Shown here: piece by piece, positions 41,001-56,000 of the stretch
Numbering within the stretch: the stretch's first letter is position 1
Layout of the letters: each line of letters starts with the position of its first letter
NCBI GenBank assembly: GCA_009746045.1
Contig: RPFO01000164.1
Location: 3,791,740 to 3,855,739 of the forward strand
Origin: Mesostigma viride
Taxonomy: Eukaryota > Streptophyta > Mesostigmatophyceae > Mesostigmatales > Mesostigmataceae
Length of the DNA stretch: 64,000 bases
Direction: 5' to 3'
Notes under the pieces: model-generated
Seen by the model: only the letters and a program-made list of their open reading frames with translations
Databases searched by the model: none
What the model was told of the DNA's origin: nothing
Position numbers and translations under genes: made by a program

Positions 41001-44000
41001 CAGTGGGATATGTGATAATGGGATATAACCGTGGGGTATAATATATTAACCGGTGGGGTATAACCGTGGGGTATAATATATTAACCGGTGGGATATGTGA
41101 TAATGGGATATAACTGTGGGGTATAATATATTAACCAGTGGGATATGTGATAATGGGATATAACTGTGGGGTATAATATATTAACCGGTGGGATATGTGA
41201 TAATGGGATATAACCGTGGGGTATAATATATTAACCGGTGGGATATGTGATAATGGGATATAACCGTGGGGTATAATATATTAACCGGTGGGGTATAACC
41301 GTGGGGTATAATATATTAACCGGTGGGATATGTGATAATGGGATATAACTGTGGGGTATAATATATTAACCAGTGGGATATGTGATAATGGGATATAACT
41401 GTGGGGTATAATATATTAACCGGTGGGATATGTGATAATGGGATATAACCGTGGGGTATAATATATTAACCGGTGGGATATGTGATAATGGGATATAACT
41501 GTGGGGTATAATATATTAACCAGTGGGATATGTGATAATGGGATATAACCGTGGGGTATAATATATTAACCGGTGGGATATGTGATAATGGGATATAACT
41601 GTGGGGTATAATATATTAACCAGTGGGATATGTGATAATGGGATATAACCGTGGGGTATAATATATTAACCAGTGGGATATGTGATAATGGGATATAACT
41701 GTGGGGTATAATATATTAACCAGTGGGATATGTGATAATGGGATATAACTGTGGGGTATAATATATTAACCAGTGGGATATGTGATAATGGGATATAACT
41801 GTGGGGTATAATATATTAACCAGTGGGATATGTGATAATGGGATATAACTGTGGGGTATAATATATTAACCAGTGGGATATGTGATAATGGGATATAACC
41901 GTGGGGTATAATATATTAACCGGTGGGATATGTGATAATGGGATATAACTGTGGGGTATAATATATTAACCGGTGGGATATGTGATAATGGGATATAACT
42001 GTGGGGTATAATATATTAACCAGTGGGATATGTGATAATGGGATATAACTGTGGGGTATAATATATTAACCAGTGGGATATGTGATAATGGGATATAACT
42101 GTGGGGTATAATATATTAACCGGTGGGATATGTGATAATGGGATATAACCGTGGGGTATAATATATTAACCGGTGGGATATGTGATAATGGGATATAACT
42201 GTGGGGTATAATATATTAACCAGTGGGATATGTGATAATGGGATATAACCGTGGGGTATAATATATTAACCAGTGGGATATGTGATAATGGGATATAACC
42301 GTGGGGTATAATATATTAACCGGTGGGATATGTGATAATGGGATATAACTGTGGGGTATAATATATTAACCAGTGGGATATGTGATAATGGGATATAACT
42401 GTGGGGTATAATATATTAACCAGTGGGATATGTGATAATGGGATATAACCGTGGGGTATAATATATTAACCGGTGGGATATGTGATAATGGGATATAACT
42501 GTGGGGTATAATATATTAACCGTGGGATATGTGATAATGGGATATAACTGTGGGGTATAATATATTAACCAGTGGGATATGTGATAATGGGATATAACTG
42601 TGGGGTATAATATATTAACCGGTGGGATATGTGATAATGGGATATAACTGTGGGGTATAATATATTAACCAGTGGGATATGTGATAATGGGATATAACCG
42701 TGGGGTATAATATATTAACCGTGGGATATGTGATAATGGGATATAACTGTGGGGTATAATATATTAACCGGTGGGATATGTGATAATGGGATATAACTGT
42801 GGGGTATAATATATTAACCAGTGGGATATGTGATAATGGGATATAACTGTGGGGTATAATATATTAACCGGTGGGATATGTGATAATGGGGTATAACTGT
42901 GGGGTATAATATATTAACCAGTGGGATATGTGATAATGGGATATAACTGTGGGGTATAATATATTAACCAGTGGGATATGTGATAATGGGATATAACCGT
43001 GGGGTATAATATATTAACCGGTGGGATATGTGATAATGGGATATAACTGTGGGGTATAATATATTAACCGTGGGATATGTGATAATGGGATATAACTGTG
43101 GGGTATAATATATTAACCGGTGGGATATGTGATAATGGGATATAACTGTGGGGTATAATATATTAACCAGTGGGATATGTGATAATGGGATATACCGTGG
43201 GGTATAATATATTAACCGTGGGATATGTGATAATGGGATATAACTGTGGGGTATAATATATTAACCGGTGGGATATGTGATAATGGGATATAACTGTGGG
43301 GTATAATATATTAACCGGTGGGATATGTGATAATGGGATATAACCGTGGGGTATAATATATTAACCAGTGGGATATGTGATAATGGGGTATAACTGTGGG
43401 GTATAATATATGAACCAGTGGGATATGTGATAATGGGATATAACTGTGGGGTATAATATATTAACCGGTGGGATATGTGATAATGGGATATGACCGTGGG
43501 GTATAATATATTAACCGGTGGGATATGTGATAATGGGATATAACTGTGGGGTATAATATATCAACCAGTGGGATATGTGATAATGGGATATAACTGTGGG
43601 GTATAATATATTAACCGGTGGGATATGTGATAATGGGATATGACCGTGGGGTATAATATATTAACCAGTGGGATATGTGATAATGGGATATAACCGTGGG
43701 GTATAATATATTAACCAGTGGGATATGTGATAATGGGGTATAACCGTGGGGTATAATATATTAACCAGTGGGATATGTGATAATGGGATATAACTGTGGG
43801 GTATAATATATTAACCGGTGGGATATGTGATAATGGGATATAACTGTGGGGTATAATATATTAACCAGTGGGATATGTGATAATGGGATATGACCGTGGG
43901 GTATAATATATTAACCGGTGGGATATGTGATAATGGGATATAACTGTGGGGTATAATATATCAACCAGTGGGATATGTGATAATGGGATATGACCGTGGG

Positions 44001-47000
44001 GTATAATATATTAACCGGTGGGATATGTGATAATGGGGTATAACTGTGGGGTATAATATATTAACCAGTGGGATATGTGATAATGGGGTATAACTGTGGG
44101 GTATAATATATGAACCAGTGGGATATGTGATAATGGGATATAACTGTGGGGTATAATATATTAACCGGTGGGATATGTGATAATGGGATATAACCGTGGG
44201 GTATAATATATTAACCGGTGGGGTATAACTGTGGGGTATAATATATTAACCGGTCGGATATGTGATAATGGGATATAACTGTGGGGTATAATATATTAAC
44301 CAGTGGGATATGTGATAATGGGATATAACTGTGGGGTATAATATATTAACCAGTGGGATATGTGATAATGGGATATGACCGTGGGGTATAATATATTAAC
44401 CAGTGGGATATGTGATAATGGGATATAACTGTGGGGTATAATATATTAACCAGTGGGATATGTGATAATGGGATATAACCGTGGGGTATAATATATTAAC
44501 CGGTGGGATATGTGATAATGGGATATAACTGTGGGGTATAATATATTAACCAGTGGGATATGTGATAATGGGATATAACCGTGGGGTATAATATATTAAC
44601 CGGTGGGATATGTGATAATGGGATATAACTGTGGGGTATAATATATTAACCAGTGGGATATGTGATAATGGGATATAACTGTGGGGTATAATATATTAAC
44701 CGGTGGGATATGTGATAATGGGATATAACTGTGGGGTATAATATATTAACCGGTGGGATATGTGATAATGGGATATAACCGTGGGGTATAATATATTAAC
44801 CGGTGGGATATGTGATAATGGGATATAACTGTGGGGTATAATATATTAACCGGTGGATATGTGATAATGGGATATAACTGTGGGGTATAATATATTAACC
44901 AGTGGGATATGTGATAATGGGATATAACTGTGGGGTATAATATATTAACCAGTGGGATATGTGATAATGGGATATAACTGTGGGGTATAATATATTAACC
45001 AGTGGGATATGTGATAATGGGATATAACTGTGGGGTATAATATATTAACCAGTGGGATATGTGATAATGGGATATAACTGTGGGGTATAATATATTAACC
45101 GGTGGGATATGTGATAATGGGGTATAACCGTGGGGTATAATATATTAACCGGTGGGATATGTGATAATGGGGTATAACTGTGGGGTATAATATATTAACC
45201 AGTGGGATATGTGATAATGGCCAATGGGATATAACTGTGGGGTATAATATATTAACCAGTGGGATATGTGATAATGGGATATAACTGTGGGGTATAATAT
45301 ATTAACCAGTGGGATATGTGATAATGGGATATAACCGTGGGGTATAATATATTAACCGGTGGGATATGTGATAATGGGATATGACCGTGGGGTATAATAT
45401 ATTAACCGGTGGGATATGTGATAATGGGATATAACTGTGGGGTATAATATATTAACCAGTGGGATATGTGATAATGGGATATAACTGTGGGGTATAATAT
45501 ATTAACCAGTGGGATATGTGATAATGGGATATAACTGTGGGGTATAATATATTAACCGGTGGGATATGTGATAATTGGTGAGCTATGCTCATTTTATCTA
45601 TGACTAACCTGCTGAGCGGAGAATGCAACGCCGTATAGCACCAAAGGAAAAAATAATTTTAGAAAAAATATTTTTTGTGCTGGCACCCGTACCCCAGCCA
45701 CCCAGGTAGGGGTTGGCTGGAGAGGTGGTTGCTATAAAGGGTGGGCTTCCATTCTAGGGAAGCAGGTTGTTTCTTTTGCCTGAGAACCTCAAGTGACCAC
45801 ATCACAAAAAACAAAACGCAATATAACACATCAAGCATTATAACCCACCATGACCTCAGTGACAGCCCCAGAGCGGAATTTCATAGCAAAGCTCAAGCAA
45901 GAAGCCAGGGAGGGATGCACCCCAAAGGAGGCCGCAACTGCGGTCCAGAAGATCCTAGGGGAGGGGCATTGGCTAGAGCGGATCCAGAAGCTCAATCCGG
46001 GGCGTGCCAAGAACGTCATGGACGTGTTGGAGAAAAGGGGGTTTGTCAGCGACTGGGATGGGGAGGAGGCCCTGGCCGATGTGCTAGCAGCGCAACTGGG
46101 GGAGGCTATTGCAGAGCCGGATCCACCAGTGTCAGCAGGTGGGGTGGGAGCTGGGGGTGTTCCCCCTTCGGCAGGTGGAGGCGGAGGGGCGGGGCATGGT
46201 GGACCGGGCGCTGGCGAGGAGGATGGCGCCCCTGGGGCGATCGACCAGGATGTGGCGGACCTAGACCGGAACATAGGTCGGCTGCTGGGCACCGAGACGG
46301 GCTATGCAACGCCAGCGGGAGGGCTTCCATCCCGCCCGGGCAACGCCCGCACTGGCGGAGATATTGGCGACCTGATATCGGCCATGTCGAAGCTGCTGGA
46401 CCAGGCAAAGACTCCAGCAACTGCAAGCCCAGCCGCAGCGGCGACTGCTGGCAGGCTGGCGCGCACGAAGGGGGTGGCGCTGAGCGGGCATGCAGTGCCG
46501 GTCCTGGTGAGCAACATGCTGGAGGCGGTGCTGCCGGGGATGCTGGACTACGCAGAGAGCGTGGGGGGGAAGTCAATCCGTGCATCGTTAATGCTGACGA
46601 TGCACGGCAGCTCAGCCAGCGGGGAGAGGAGGATGCTGCTCCTGCAGATGGCAGGAATTCTGGACACGATGGTGACAGAATTTGGCTACTGGGCCACGCC
46701 ACGCTCCGAAGTAATTCTGGAGCTGGCAGCAGCCGAGTACCTGGCAAAGCTGATCACGGCATGCCAGCTGGTGGATGTGGGGTCGACGGGTTGGAAGGGG
46801 ACTCCGTCGGCAATGCTGCCATTCCAGGAGGGTGGAGCAATGCTGGCGTCTCCGGCGGTGCGGGCGGCGATGAGCATGGGGAAGCTGCAGCACAAGCTGG
46901 AGCAGGGTCCCGGCAAGAAGGGGCAGGGCGGCCCGTCCAACAACAACAAGTGAGGGAGCGGTGCCTTCTTCCACTACCTCTTCCAGCACCCCTGCCACCT

Positions 47001-50000
47001 CGTGACTGGTGGCAGCAGGTACGCTCAGGCCGTAGGCGCGATAGGATGAGTCGGGCTTTTAATGCTCGCACACTAGCCTGTCAGACGGTTAGGGCGTTAA
47101 ACTGGATGGGGGGGGGGGGCGAGACCCGCCTGCTGTAGATTCTGCCCGTGTGCCCGGGCCTCTGCAGCAGGCGGCCCTAGATGGGATCGATGATGCTTGC
47201 AGGTCCTTTGTCCGCCGGAACGGTGGTTCCGTAGCGGCAATGGCAGGATCTGTAGTGGATGGGGGTGAATATGCTGAAGGAGCCCCTTACGAGCCGTTAG
47301 TGGCCGCACGCTTGGCCTTGCCTGGTCCGGGGGAAGGTGGCCAAGTGGATGTGCTGAACTTACTACCCCCTCTTGGGGAGCAATTTTGAATGATGAGAGT
47401 AGGATGGTACGGACGCTGAGCCCAGCAGAGCGGATCTTGCAGAAGTCGATGCGGATCTCGCGGGGGTGTAGCATGGAGGAGTTCGCGCGGGTTTGCACGG
47501 TGTGTGTGGAGAGGGGGATTTTGGGTGGATTTTTTGAGGAGGAGCCGCCTATGGTGAACGGTACTTTTGGGGTCGGAAAGCCCGACGGCCGTATACGGCT
47601 GATTGTGGACAACCGGCGTGGCAACATGCCACTACCAGATCCTATGCCCGCTTTTTTACCACACCTTGGCGTGATTTGCGATTTGCCCACGCGCGCTGGG
47701 GAGGATGTTTTTGGGGGCGTATCAGATTTGGATTCGTACTACAACAGACTCCGCCTGCCAGTTTGGATGCGGCGGTACTGTGCGTGGATGCCGGTGTGGT
47801 CGGATCTGGTGGGCCTGAGTGGGGCTCGTCGGAAGGTGTGGCCGTGGATGTTGTGCTGGCCAATGGGCAACAAGCTGGCCGTCGCCGTAGCCCAGTGTGT
47901 GCATCAGTCTGTGTTGTACCGCTGTGGCCCCAAGCCGCCGTTGGAGGCTAGTCGTGGGCTGAGCATCAACATGTCCGCGCTGATCCTGGTGGCGGAGGCC
48001 AACGAGGCGGGGGAGACCGTCCGGCTGACGCTGGAGGAGGACCCTGCTGCGCCCTTGGCGCCCTCGCCGTGCTTCGAATCCGGCGCGAAGCGCGGGTGTG
48101 CGGACGACAGCTTTAACGTCTGGGGAGGACTGGGACCTGGAGCGCATGGAGGAGGGGGACTACAGCCTGCTGGATAGTGGCCACTGGCGTACGGCACTGT
48201 CCTACTGGTGGCGGGGGCAGCCTAACCACATCAACGTCAAGGAGGCGATTGCTGCGACACAGGGGGTCGAGTGGTCGTGCCGGACCAAGGCGTGTCGAGG
48301 TAAGCGAGTCGTCCGGCTCGTAGACTCCAGTGCTGTGGTGGGGGCGTTTGTCAGAGGGCGGTCGTCTTCCTACCGCCTCAACCAGCTGGTTCGGCGCTAC
48401 TGCGCTCTGTCACTGGCTGGCGACACGCAGAGCCACTGGGTCTGGGTGGCTACCGACCACAACCCAGCTGACAAGGCCAGTCGGCGTGGCGCTTGGATTC
48501 CTGACTTGACCCGGTGTGGTGACGTGCATCCCAACCCTGGGCCTGAGGGGGCGCGACGCCCTCGGGACTTGGCACTTTTGGAAGGCACAGTCAACCCTGT
48601 GTCTACCTTGCCAGCGTACCGGCGTGCGGCGGCTGTCTACGTGGCGTGGGCGCCACCTGGCCCTGTCGACCCAGCTGACGCGGAAGCCATTTTCTGTGAG
48701 TGGATTTCTGCTGTCTACCATGCCAGGGGCGGGCGGGGGCGTACCTTATGCCAGCATGCCAAGGCCTGTCTCCACCTGTACTACCCCGACATTGTTCGGA
48801 ATTGGGTACTGGCGGACCGCCTGCTAGCAGGTTGGCAGCGGCTTGTTCCGGCTGTCAGCCCTCCGCCTATGCCCTGGCGCCTTTGCTATTTCACTGCCCT
48901 GTTGCTAGTTTCACGTCGACAGGTGCACTTGAGTGCGTTGATTATTATTGCTTTCCAGCAGTATTTACGCATTAGCGAGGCGCTAGGGCTGCGGGTTCGG
49001 GATGTGGCTCATCCCGGCCACCCCCTTCTCGAGCCAGGGCCCATGGTCGGTGCCCTTGTGCTGCGCAACCCCAAAACTGCGCAGGGGGCGGCCCAGCACG
49101 TCCTCGTCCGGGATCCACTTTCTTTGTGGCTCCTGCGACGTCTGACGGCTGGCCAGCCCCCGGAGGCACTCCTCTTTCGGGGCTTAACGTACAGCCAGGC
49201 TAGGCAGCAGTGGGAGGCTGTGCAGGCCCGCATGGGCATCCCAGGGATGTTTTCTTTTCACAGCCTCCGGCATGGGGGGCGACGCACGACGCCATCGCTG
49301 GCGAGTCGCCGGAGGCCATCCAGCTGCGCGGCCGGTGGGCTTCGGCCCTCTCGGTCACGCGCTACATTGGCCTCCACCGCAGCCTCCTGGGGCGCGACAT
49401 CCCACCCGCCCTCTGGGCTCAGGCCCTGGGTTTTGACCCAGCGGCGTTCCGGCGCCACTTCGGTGGCGTCGTGTTTTGACGTCCTCCTGTTTTTATCTCT
49501 CGTCTTTTAGCTATCAACTGACCTCACCCTTGTGTGGGAGGTCAGGGGGAAATGGTTTAACTAACCCGAGGGTGAACCTGGGTTGGGACAAAGTACCCCC
49601 ATAGCTAGGTAGTTTTAAGTTTTCTTTTTTGCATGTCCTACGTATTTTTCGGCTGTTAGCCATGTAAGGAGATGTGGGTAGAGCAGGGGCACAGCTGCTG
49701 TGGGCTGGCCCTGCACATTCACATAGTGTGCTCACCCTAGCATACAGATGGCCGTGTTGCCATCTGGTAGACATGTCTGTGTTATTCCACCGTATAGAGC
49801 TAGCACACATATTGTAATAAATTTGATGTTTTGTGGTGATGCATGCAAAGCAAGGCAAGGCCAGAAATGGATTTGGTGAGCTATGCTCATTTTATCTATG
49901 ACTAACCTGCTGAGCGGAGAATGCAACGCCGTATAGCACCAAAGGAAAAAATAATTTTAGAAAAAATATTTTTTGTGCTGGCACCCGTACCCCAGCCACC

Positions 50001-53000
50001 CAGGTAGGGGTTGGCTGGAGAGGTGGTTGCTATAAAGGGTGGGCTTCCATTCTAGGGAAGCAGGTTGTTTCTTTTGCCTCCCACCCACCCACCCTGGCAA
50101 AAGGGGTAGAGCAGGGGCACAGCTGCTGTGGGCTGGCCCTGCACATTCACATAGTGTGCTCACCCTAGCATACAGATGGCCGTGTTGCCATCTGGTAGAC
50201 ATGTCTGTGTTATTCCACCGTATAGAGCTAGCACACATATTGTAATAAATTTGATGTTTTGTGGTGATGCATGCAAAGCAAGGCAAGGCCAGAAATGGAT
50301 TGGGATATAACTGTGGGGTATAATATATTAACCAGTGGGATATGTGATAATGGGGTATAACTGTGGGGTATAATATATTAACCAGTGGGATATGTGATAA
50401 TGGGATATAACTGTGGGGTATAATATATTAACCGGTGGGATATGTGATAATGGGATATAACTGTGGGGTATAATATATTAACCGGTGGGATATGTGATAA
50501 TGGGATATAACTGTGGGGTATAATATATTAACCAGTGGGATATGTGATAATGGGATATAACTGTGGGGTATAATATATTAACCGGTGGGATATGTGATAA
50601 TGGGATATAACTGTGGGGTATAATATATTAACCAGTGGGATATGTGATAATGGGATATAACCGTGGGGTATAATATATTAACCAGTGGGATATGTGATAA
50701 TGGGATATAACCGTGGGGTATAATATATTAACCGGTGGGATATGTGATAATGGCCAATGGGATATAACTGTGGGGTATAATATATTAACCGGTGGGATAT
50801 GTGATAATGGGATATAACTGTGGGGTATAATATATTAACCGGTGGGATATGTGATAATGGGATATAACTGTGGGGTATAATATATTAACCGGTGGGATAT
50901 GTGATAATGGGATATAACCGTGGGGTATAATATATTAACCAGTGGGATATGTGATAATGGGGTATAACCGTGGGGTATAATATATTAACCGGTGGGATAT
51001 GTGATAATGGGATATAACCGTGGGGTATAATATATTAACCGGTGGGATATGTGATAATGGGATATAACCGTGGGGTATAATATATTAACCGGTGGGATAT
51101 GTGATAATGGGGTATAACTGTGGGGTATAATATATTAACCAGTGGGATATGTGATAATGGGATATAACTGTGGGGTATAATATATTAACCAGTGGGATAT
51201 GTGATAATGGGATATAACCGTGGGGTATAATATATTAACCGGTGGGATATGTGATAATGGGATATAACCGTGGGGTATAATATATTAACCGGTGGGATAT
51301 GTGATAATGGGATATAACTGTGGGGTATAATATATTAACCAGTGGGATATGTGATAATGGGGTATAACTGTGGGGTATAATATATTAACCAGTGGGATAT
51401 GTGATAATGGGATATAACCGTGGGGTATAATATATTAACCGGTGGGATATGTGATAATGGGATATAACCGTGGGGTATAATATATTAACCGGTGGGATAT
51501 GTGATAATGGGATATAACCGTGGGGTATAATATATTAACCAGTGGGATATGTGATAATGGGATATAACCGTGGGGTATAATATATTAACCTGTGGGATAT
51601 GTGATAATGGGGTATAACTGTGGGGTATAATATATTAACCAGTGGGATATGTGATAATGGGATATAACCGTGGGGTATAATATATTAACCTGTGGGATAT
51701 GTGATAATGGGATATAACTGTGGGGTATAATATATTAACCAGTGGGATATGTGATAATGGGATATAACCGTGGGGTATAATATATTAACCAGTGGGATAT
51801 GTGATAATGGGATATAACTGTGGGGTATAATATATTAACCGGTGGGATATGTGATAATGGGATATAACTGTGGGGTATAATATATTAACCGGTGGGATAT
51901 GTGATAATGGGATATGACCGTGGGGTATAATATATTAACCTGTGGGATATGTGATAATGGGATATAACTGTGGGGTATAATATATTAACCGGTGGGATAT
52001 GTGATAATGGGATATAACCGTGGGGTATAATATATGAACCAGTGGGATATGTGATAATGGGATATGACCGTGGGGTATAATATATTAACCGGTGGGATAT
52101 GTGATAATGGGATATAACTGTGGGGTATAATATATTAACCAGTGGGATATGTGATAATGGGATATAACTGTGGGGTATAATATATTAACCGGTGGGATAT
52201 GTGATAATGGGATATAACCGTGGGGTATAATATATTAACCGGTGGGATATGTGATAATGGGATATAACTGTGGGGTATAATATATTAACCAGTGGGATAT
52301 GTGATAATGGGATATAACTGTGGGGTATAATATATTAACCAGTGGGATATGTGATAATGGGATATAACTGTGGGGTATAATATATTAACCGGTGGGATAT
52401 GTGATAATGGGATATAACTGTGGGGTATAATATATTAACCGGTGGGATATGTGATAATGGGATATAACCGTGGGGTATAATATATTAACCGGTGGGATAT
52501 GTGATAATGGGATATAACTGTGGGGTATAATATATTAACCGGTGGGATATGTGATAATGGGATATAACTGTGGGGTATAATATATTAACCAGTGGGATAT
52601 GTGATAATGGGATATAACTGTGGGGTATAATATATTAACCGGTGGGATATGTGATAATGGGATATAACTGTGGGGTATAATATATTAACCAGTGGGATAT
52701 GTGATAATGGGATATAACTGTGGGGTATAATATATTAACCGGTGGGATATGTGATAATGGGATATAACTGTGGGGTATAATATATTAACCGGTGGGATAT
52801 GTGATAATGGGATATAACCGTGGGGTATAATATATTAACCGGTGGGATATGTGATAATGGGATATAACTGTGGGGTATAATATATTAACCGGTGGGATAT
52901 GTGATAATGGGATATAACTGTGGGGTATAATATATTAACCAGTGGGATATGTGATAATGGGATATAACTGTGGGGTATAATATATTAACCGGTGGGATAT

Positions 53001-56000
53001 GTGATAATGGGATATAACTGTGGGGTATAATATATTAACCAGTGGGATATGTGATAATGGGATATAACCGTGGGGTATAATATATTAACCAGTGGGATAT
53101 GTGATAATGGGATATAACTGTGGGGTATAATATATTAACCAGTGGGATATGTGATAATGGGATATAACTGTGGGGTATAATATATTAACCGGTGGGATAT
53201 GTGATAATGGGATATAACTGTGGGGTATAATATATTAACCGGTGGGATATGTGATAATGGGATATAACCGTGGGGTATAATATATTAACCGTGGGATATG
53301 TGATAATGGGATATAACCGTGGGGTATAATATATTAACCAGTGGGATATGTGATAATGGGATATAACCGTGGGGTATAATATATTAACCGGTGGGATATG
53401 TGATAATGGGATATAACTGTGGGGTATAATATATTAACCAGTGGGATATGTGATAATGGGATATAACTGTGGGGTATAATATATTAACCAGTGGGATATG
53501 TGATAATGGGATATAACCGTGGGGTATAATATATTAACCAGTGGGATATGTGATAATGGGATATAACCGTGGGGTATAATATATTAACCGGTGGGATATG
53601 TGATAATGGGATATAACTGTGGGGTATAATATATTAACCAGTGGGATATGTGATAATGGGATATAACTGTGGGGTATAATATATTAACCAGTGGGATATG
53701 TGATAATGGGATATAACTGTGGGGTATAATATATTAACCGGTGGGATATGTGATAATGGGATATAACTGGGGTATAATATATTAACCGGTGGGATATGTG
53801 ATAATGGGATATAACTGTGGGGTATAATATATTAACCAGTGGGATATGTGATAATGGGATATAACCGTGGGGTATAATATATTAACCAGTGGGATATGTG
53901 ATAATGGGATATAACTGTGGGGTATAATATATTAACCGGTGGGATATGTGATAATGGGATATAACTGTGGGGTATAATATATTAACCGGTGGGATATGTG
54001 ATAATGGGATATAACTGTGGGGTATAATATATTAACCGGTGGGATATGTGATAATGGGATATAACTGTGGGGTATAATATATTAACCAGTGGGATATGTG
54101 ATAATGGGATATAACTGTGGGGTATAATATATTAACCGGTGGGATATGTGATAATGGGATATAACTGTGGGGTATAATATATTAACCGGTCGGATATGTG
54201 ATAATGGGATATAACTGTGGGGTATAATATATTAACCAGTGGGATATGTGATAATGGGATATAACCGTGGGGTATAATATATTAACCGGTGGGATATGTG
54301 ATAATGGGATATAACCGTGGGGTATAATATATTAACCAGTGGGATATGTGATAATGGGATATGACTGTGGGGTATAATATATTAACCAGTGGGATATGTG
54401 ATAATGGGATATAACTGTGGGGTATAATATATTAACCGGTGGGATATGTGATAATGGGGTATGACCGTGGGGTATAATATATTAACCGGTGGGATATGTG
54501 ATAATGGGATATAACCGTGGGGTATAATATATTAACCAGTGGGATATGTGATAATGGGATATAACCGTGGGGTATAATATATTAACCAGTGGGATATGTG
54601 ATAATGGGATATAACTGTGGGGTATAATATATTAACCAGTGGGATATGTGATAATGGGATATAACTGTGGGGTATAATATATTAACCAGTGGGATATGTG
54701 ATAATGGGATATAACTGTGGGGTATAATATATTAACCAGTGGGATATGTGATAATGGGATATAACTGTGGGGTATAATATATTAACCGGTGGGATATGTG
54801 ATAATGGGATATAACTGTGGGGTATAATATATTAACCGGTGGGATATGTGATAATGGGATATAACCGTGGGGTATAATATATTAACCAGTGGGATATGTG
54901 ATAATGGGATATAACTGTGGGGTATAATATATTAACCGGTGGGATATGTGATAATGGGATATAACTGTGGGGTATAATATATTAACCAGTGGGATATGTG
55001 ATAATGGGATATAACTGTGGGGTATAATATATTAACCGGTGGGATATGTGATAATGGGATATAACCGTGGGGTATAATATATTAACCAGTGGGATATGTG
55101 ATAATGGGATATAACTGTGGGGTATAATATATTAACCAGTGGGATATGTGATAATGGGATATAACTGTGGGGTATAATATATTAACCGGTGGGATATGTG
55201 ATAATGGGATATAACTGTGGGGTATAATATATTAACCGGTGGGATATGTGATAATGGGATATAACTGTGGGGTATAATATATTAACCGGTGGGATATGTG
55301 ATAATGGGATATAACTGTGGGGTATAATATATTAACCAGTGGGATATGTGATAATGGGATATAACCGTGGGGTATAATATATTAACCGGTGGGATATGTG
55401 ATAATGGGATATAACTGTGGGGTATAATATATTAACCAGTGGGATATGTGATAATGGGATATAACTGTGGGGTATAATATATTAACCGGTGGGATATGTG
55501 ATAATGGGATATAACTGTGGGGTATAATATATTAACCGGTGGGATATGTGATAATGGGATATAACTGTGGGGTATAATATATTAACCAGTGGGATATGTG
55601 ATAATGGGATATAACTGTGGGGTATAATATATTAACCGGTGGGATATGTGATAATGGGATATAACTGTGGGGTATAATATATTAACCGGTGGGATATGTG
55701 ATAATGGGATATAACTGTGGGGTATAATATATTAACCGGTGGGATATGTGATAATGGGATATAACTGTGGGGTATAATATATTAACCAGTGGGATATGTG
55801 ATAATGGGATATAACTGTGGGGTATAATATATTAACCGGTGGGATATGTGATAATGGGATATAACTGTGGGGTATAATATATTAACCGGTGGGATATGTG
55901 ATAATGGGATATAACCGTGGGGTATAATATATTAACCGGTGGGATATGTGATAATGGGATATAACTGTGGGGTATAATATATTAACCGGTGGGATATGTG

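Larger units (their letters stand above)
45576..50301 (+). mobile_element. PAT/Kangaroo-type DIRS retroelement
   Basis: The element has split direct repeats in the order A1 (45576-45781), ORFs, B1 (49676-49873), A2 (49874-50079), B2 (50104-50301). A1/A2 are 206 bp and B1/B2 198 bp, essentially identical. There is no target duplication: removing it joins GTGATAAT to GGGATATAAC and restores a perfect satellite unit. It encodes a Gag-like protein, reverse transcriptase remnants, RNase H and a tyrosine recombinase. Such elements integrate through a circular intermediate by recombinase. The RT is deleted in part and the recombinase frameshifted, so this copy looks inactive. Near identity of the repeats suggests recent insertion. 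Confidence 0.85.

Noticed and set aside
45741..47138. 465-codon frame overlapping the Gag-like ORF
   Set aside because: It is Gly/Trp/Arg-rich nonsense in another frame of a GC-rich gene; the 367-codon frame has better composition, a good start context and the expected place.
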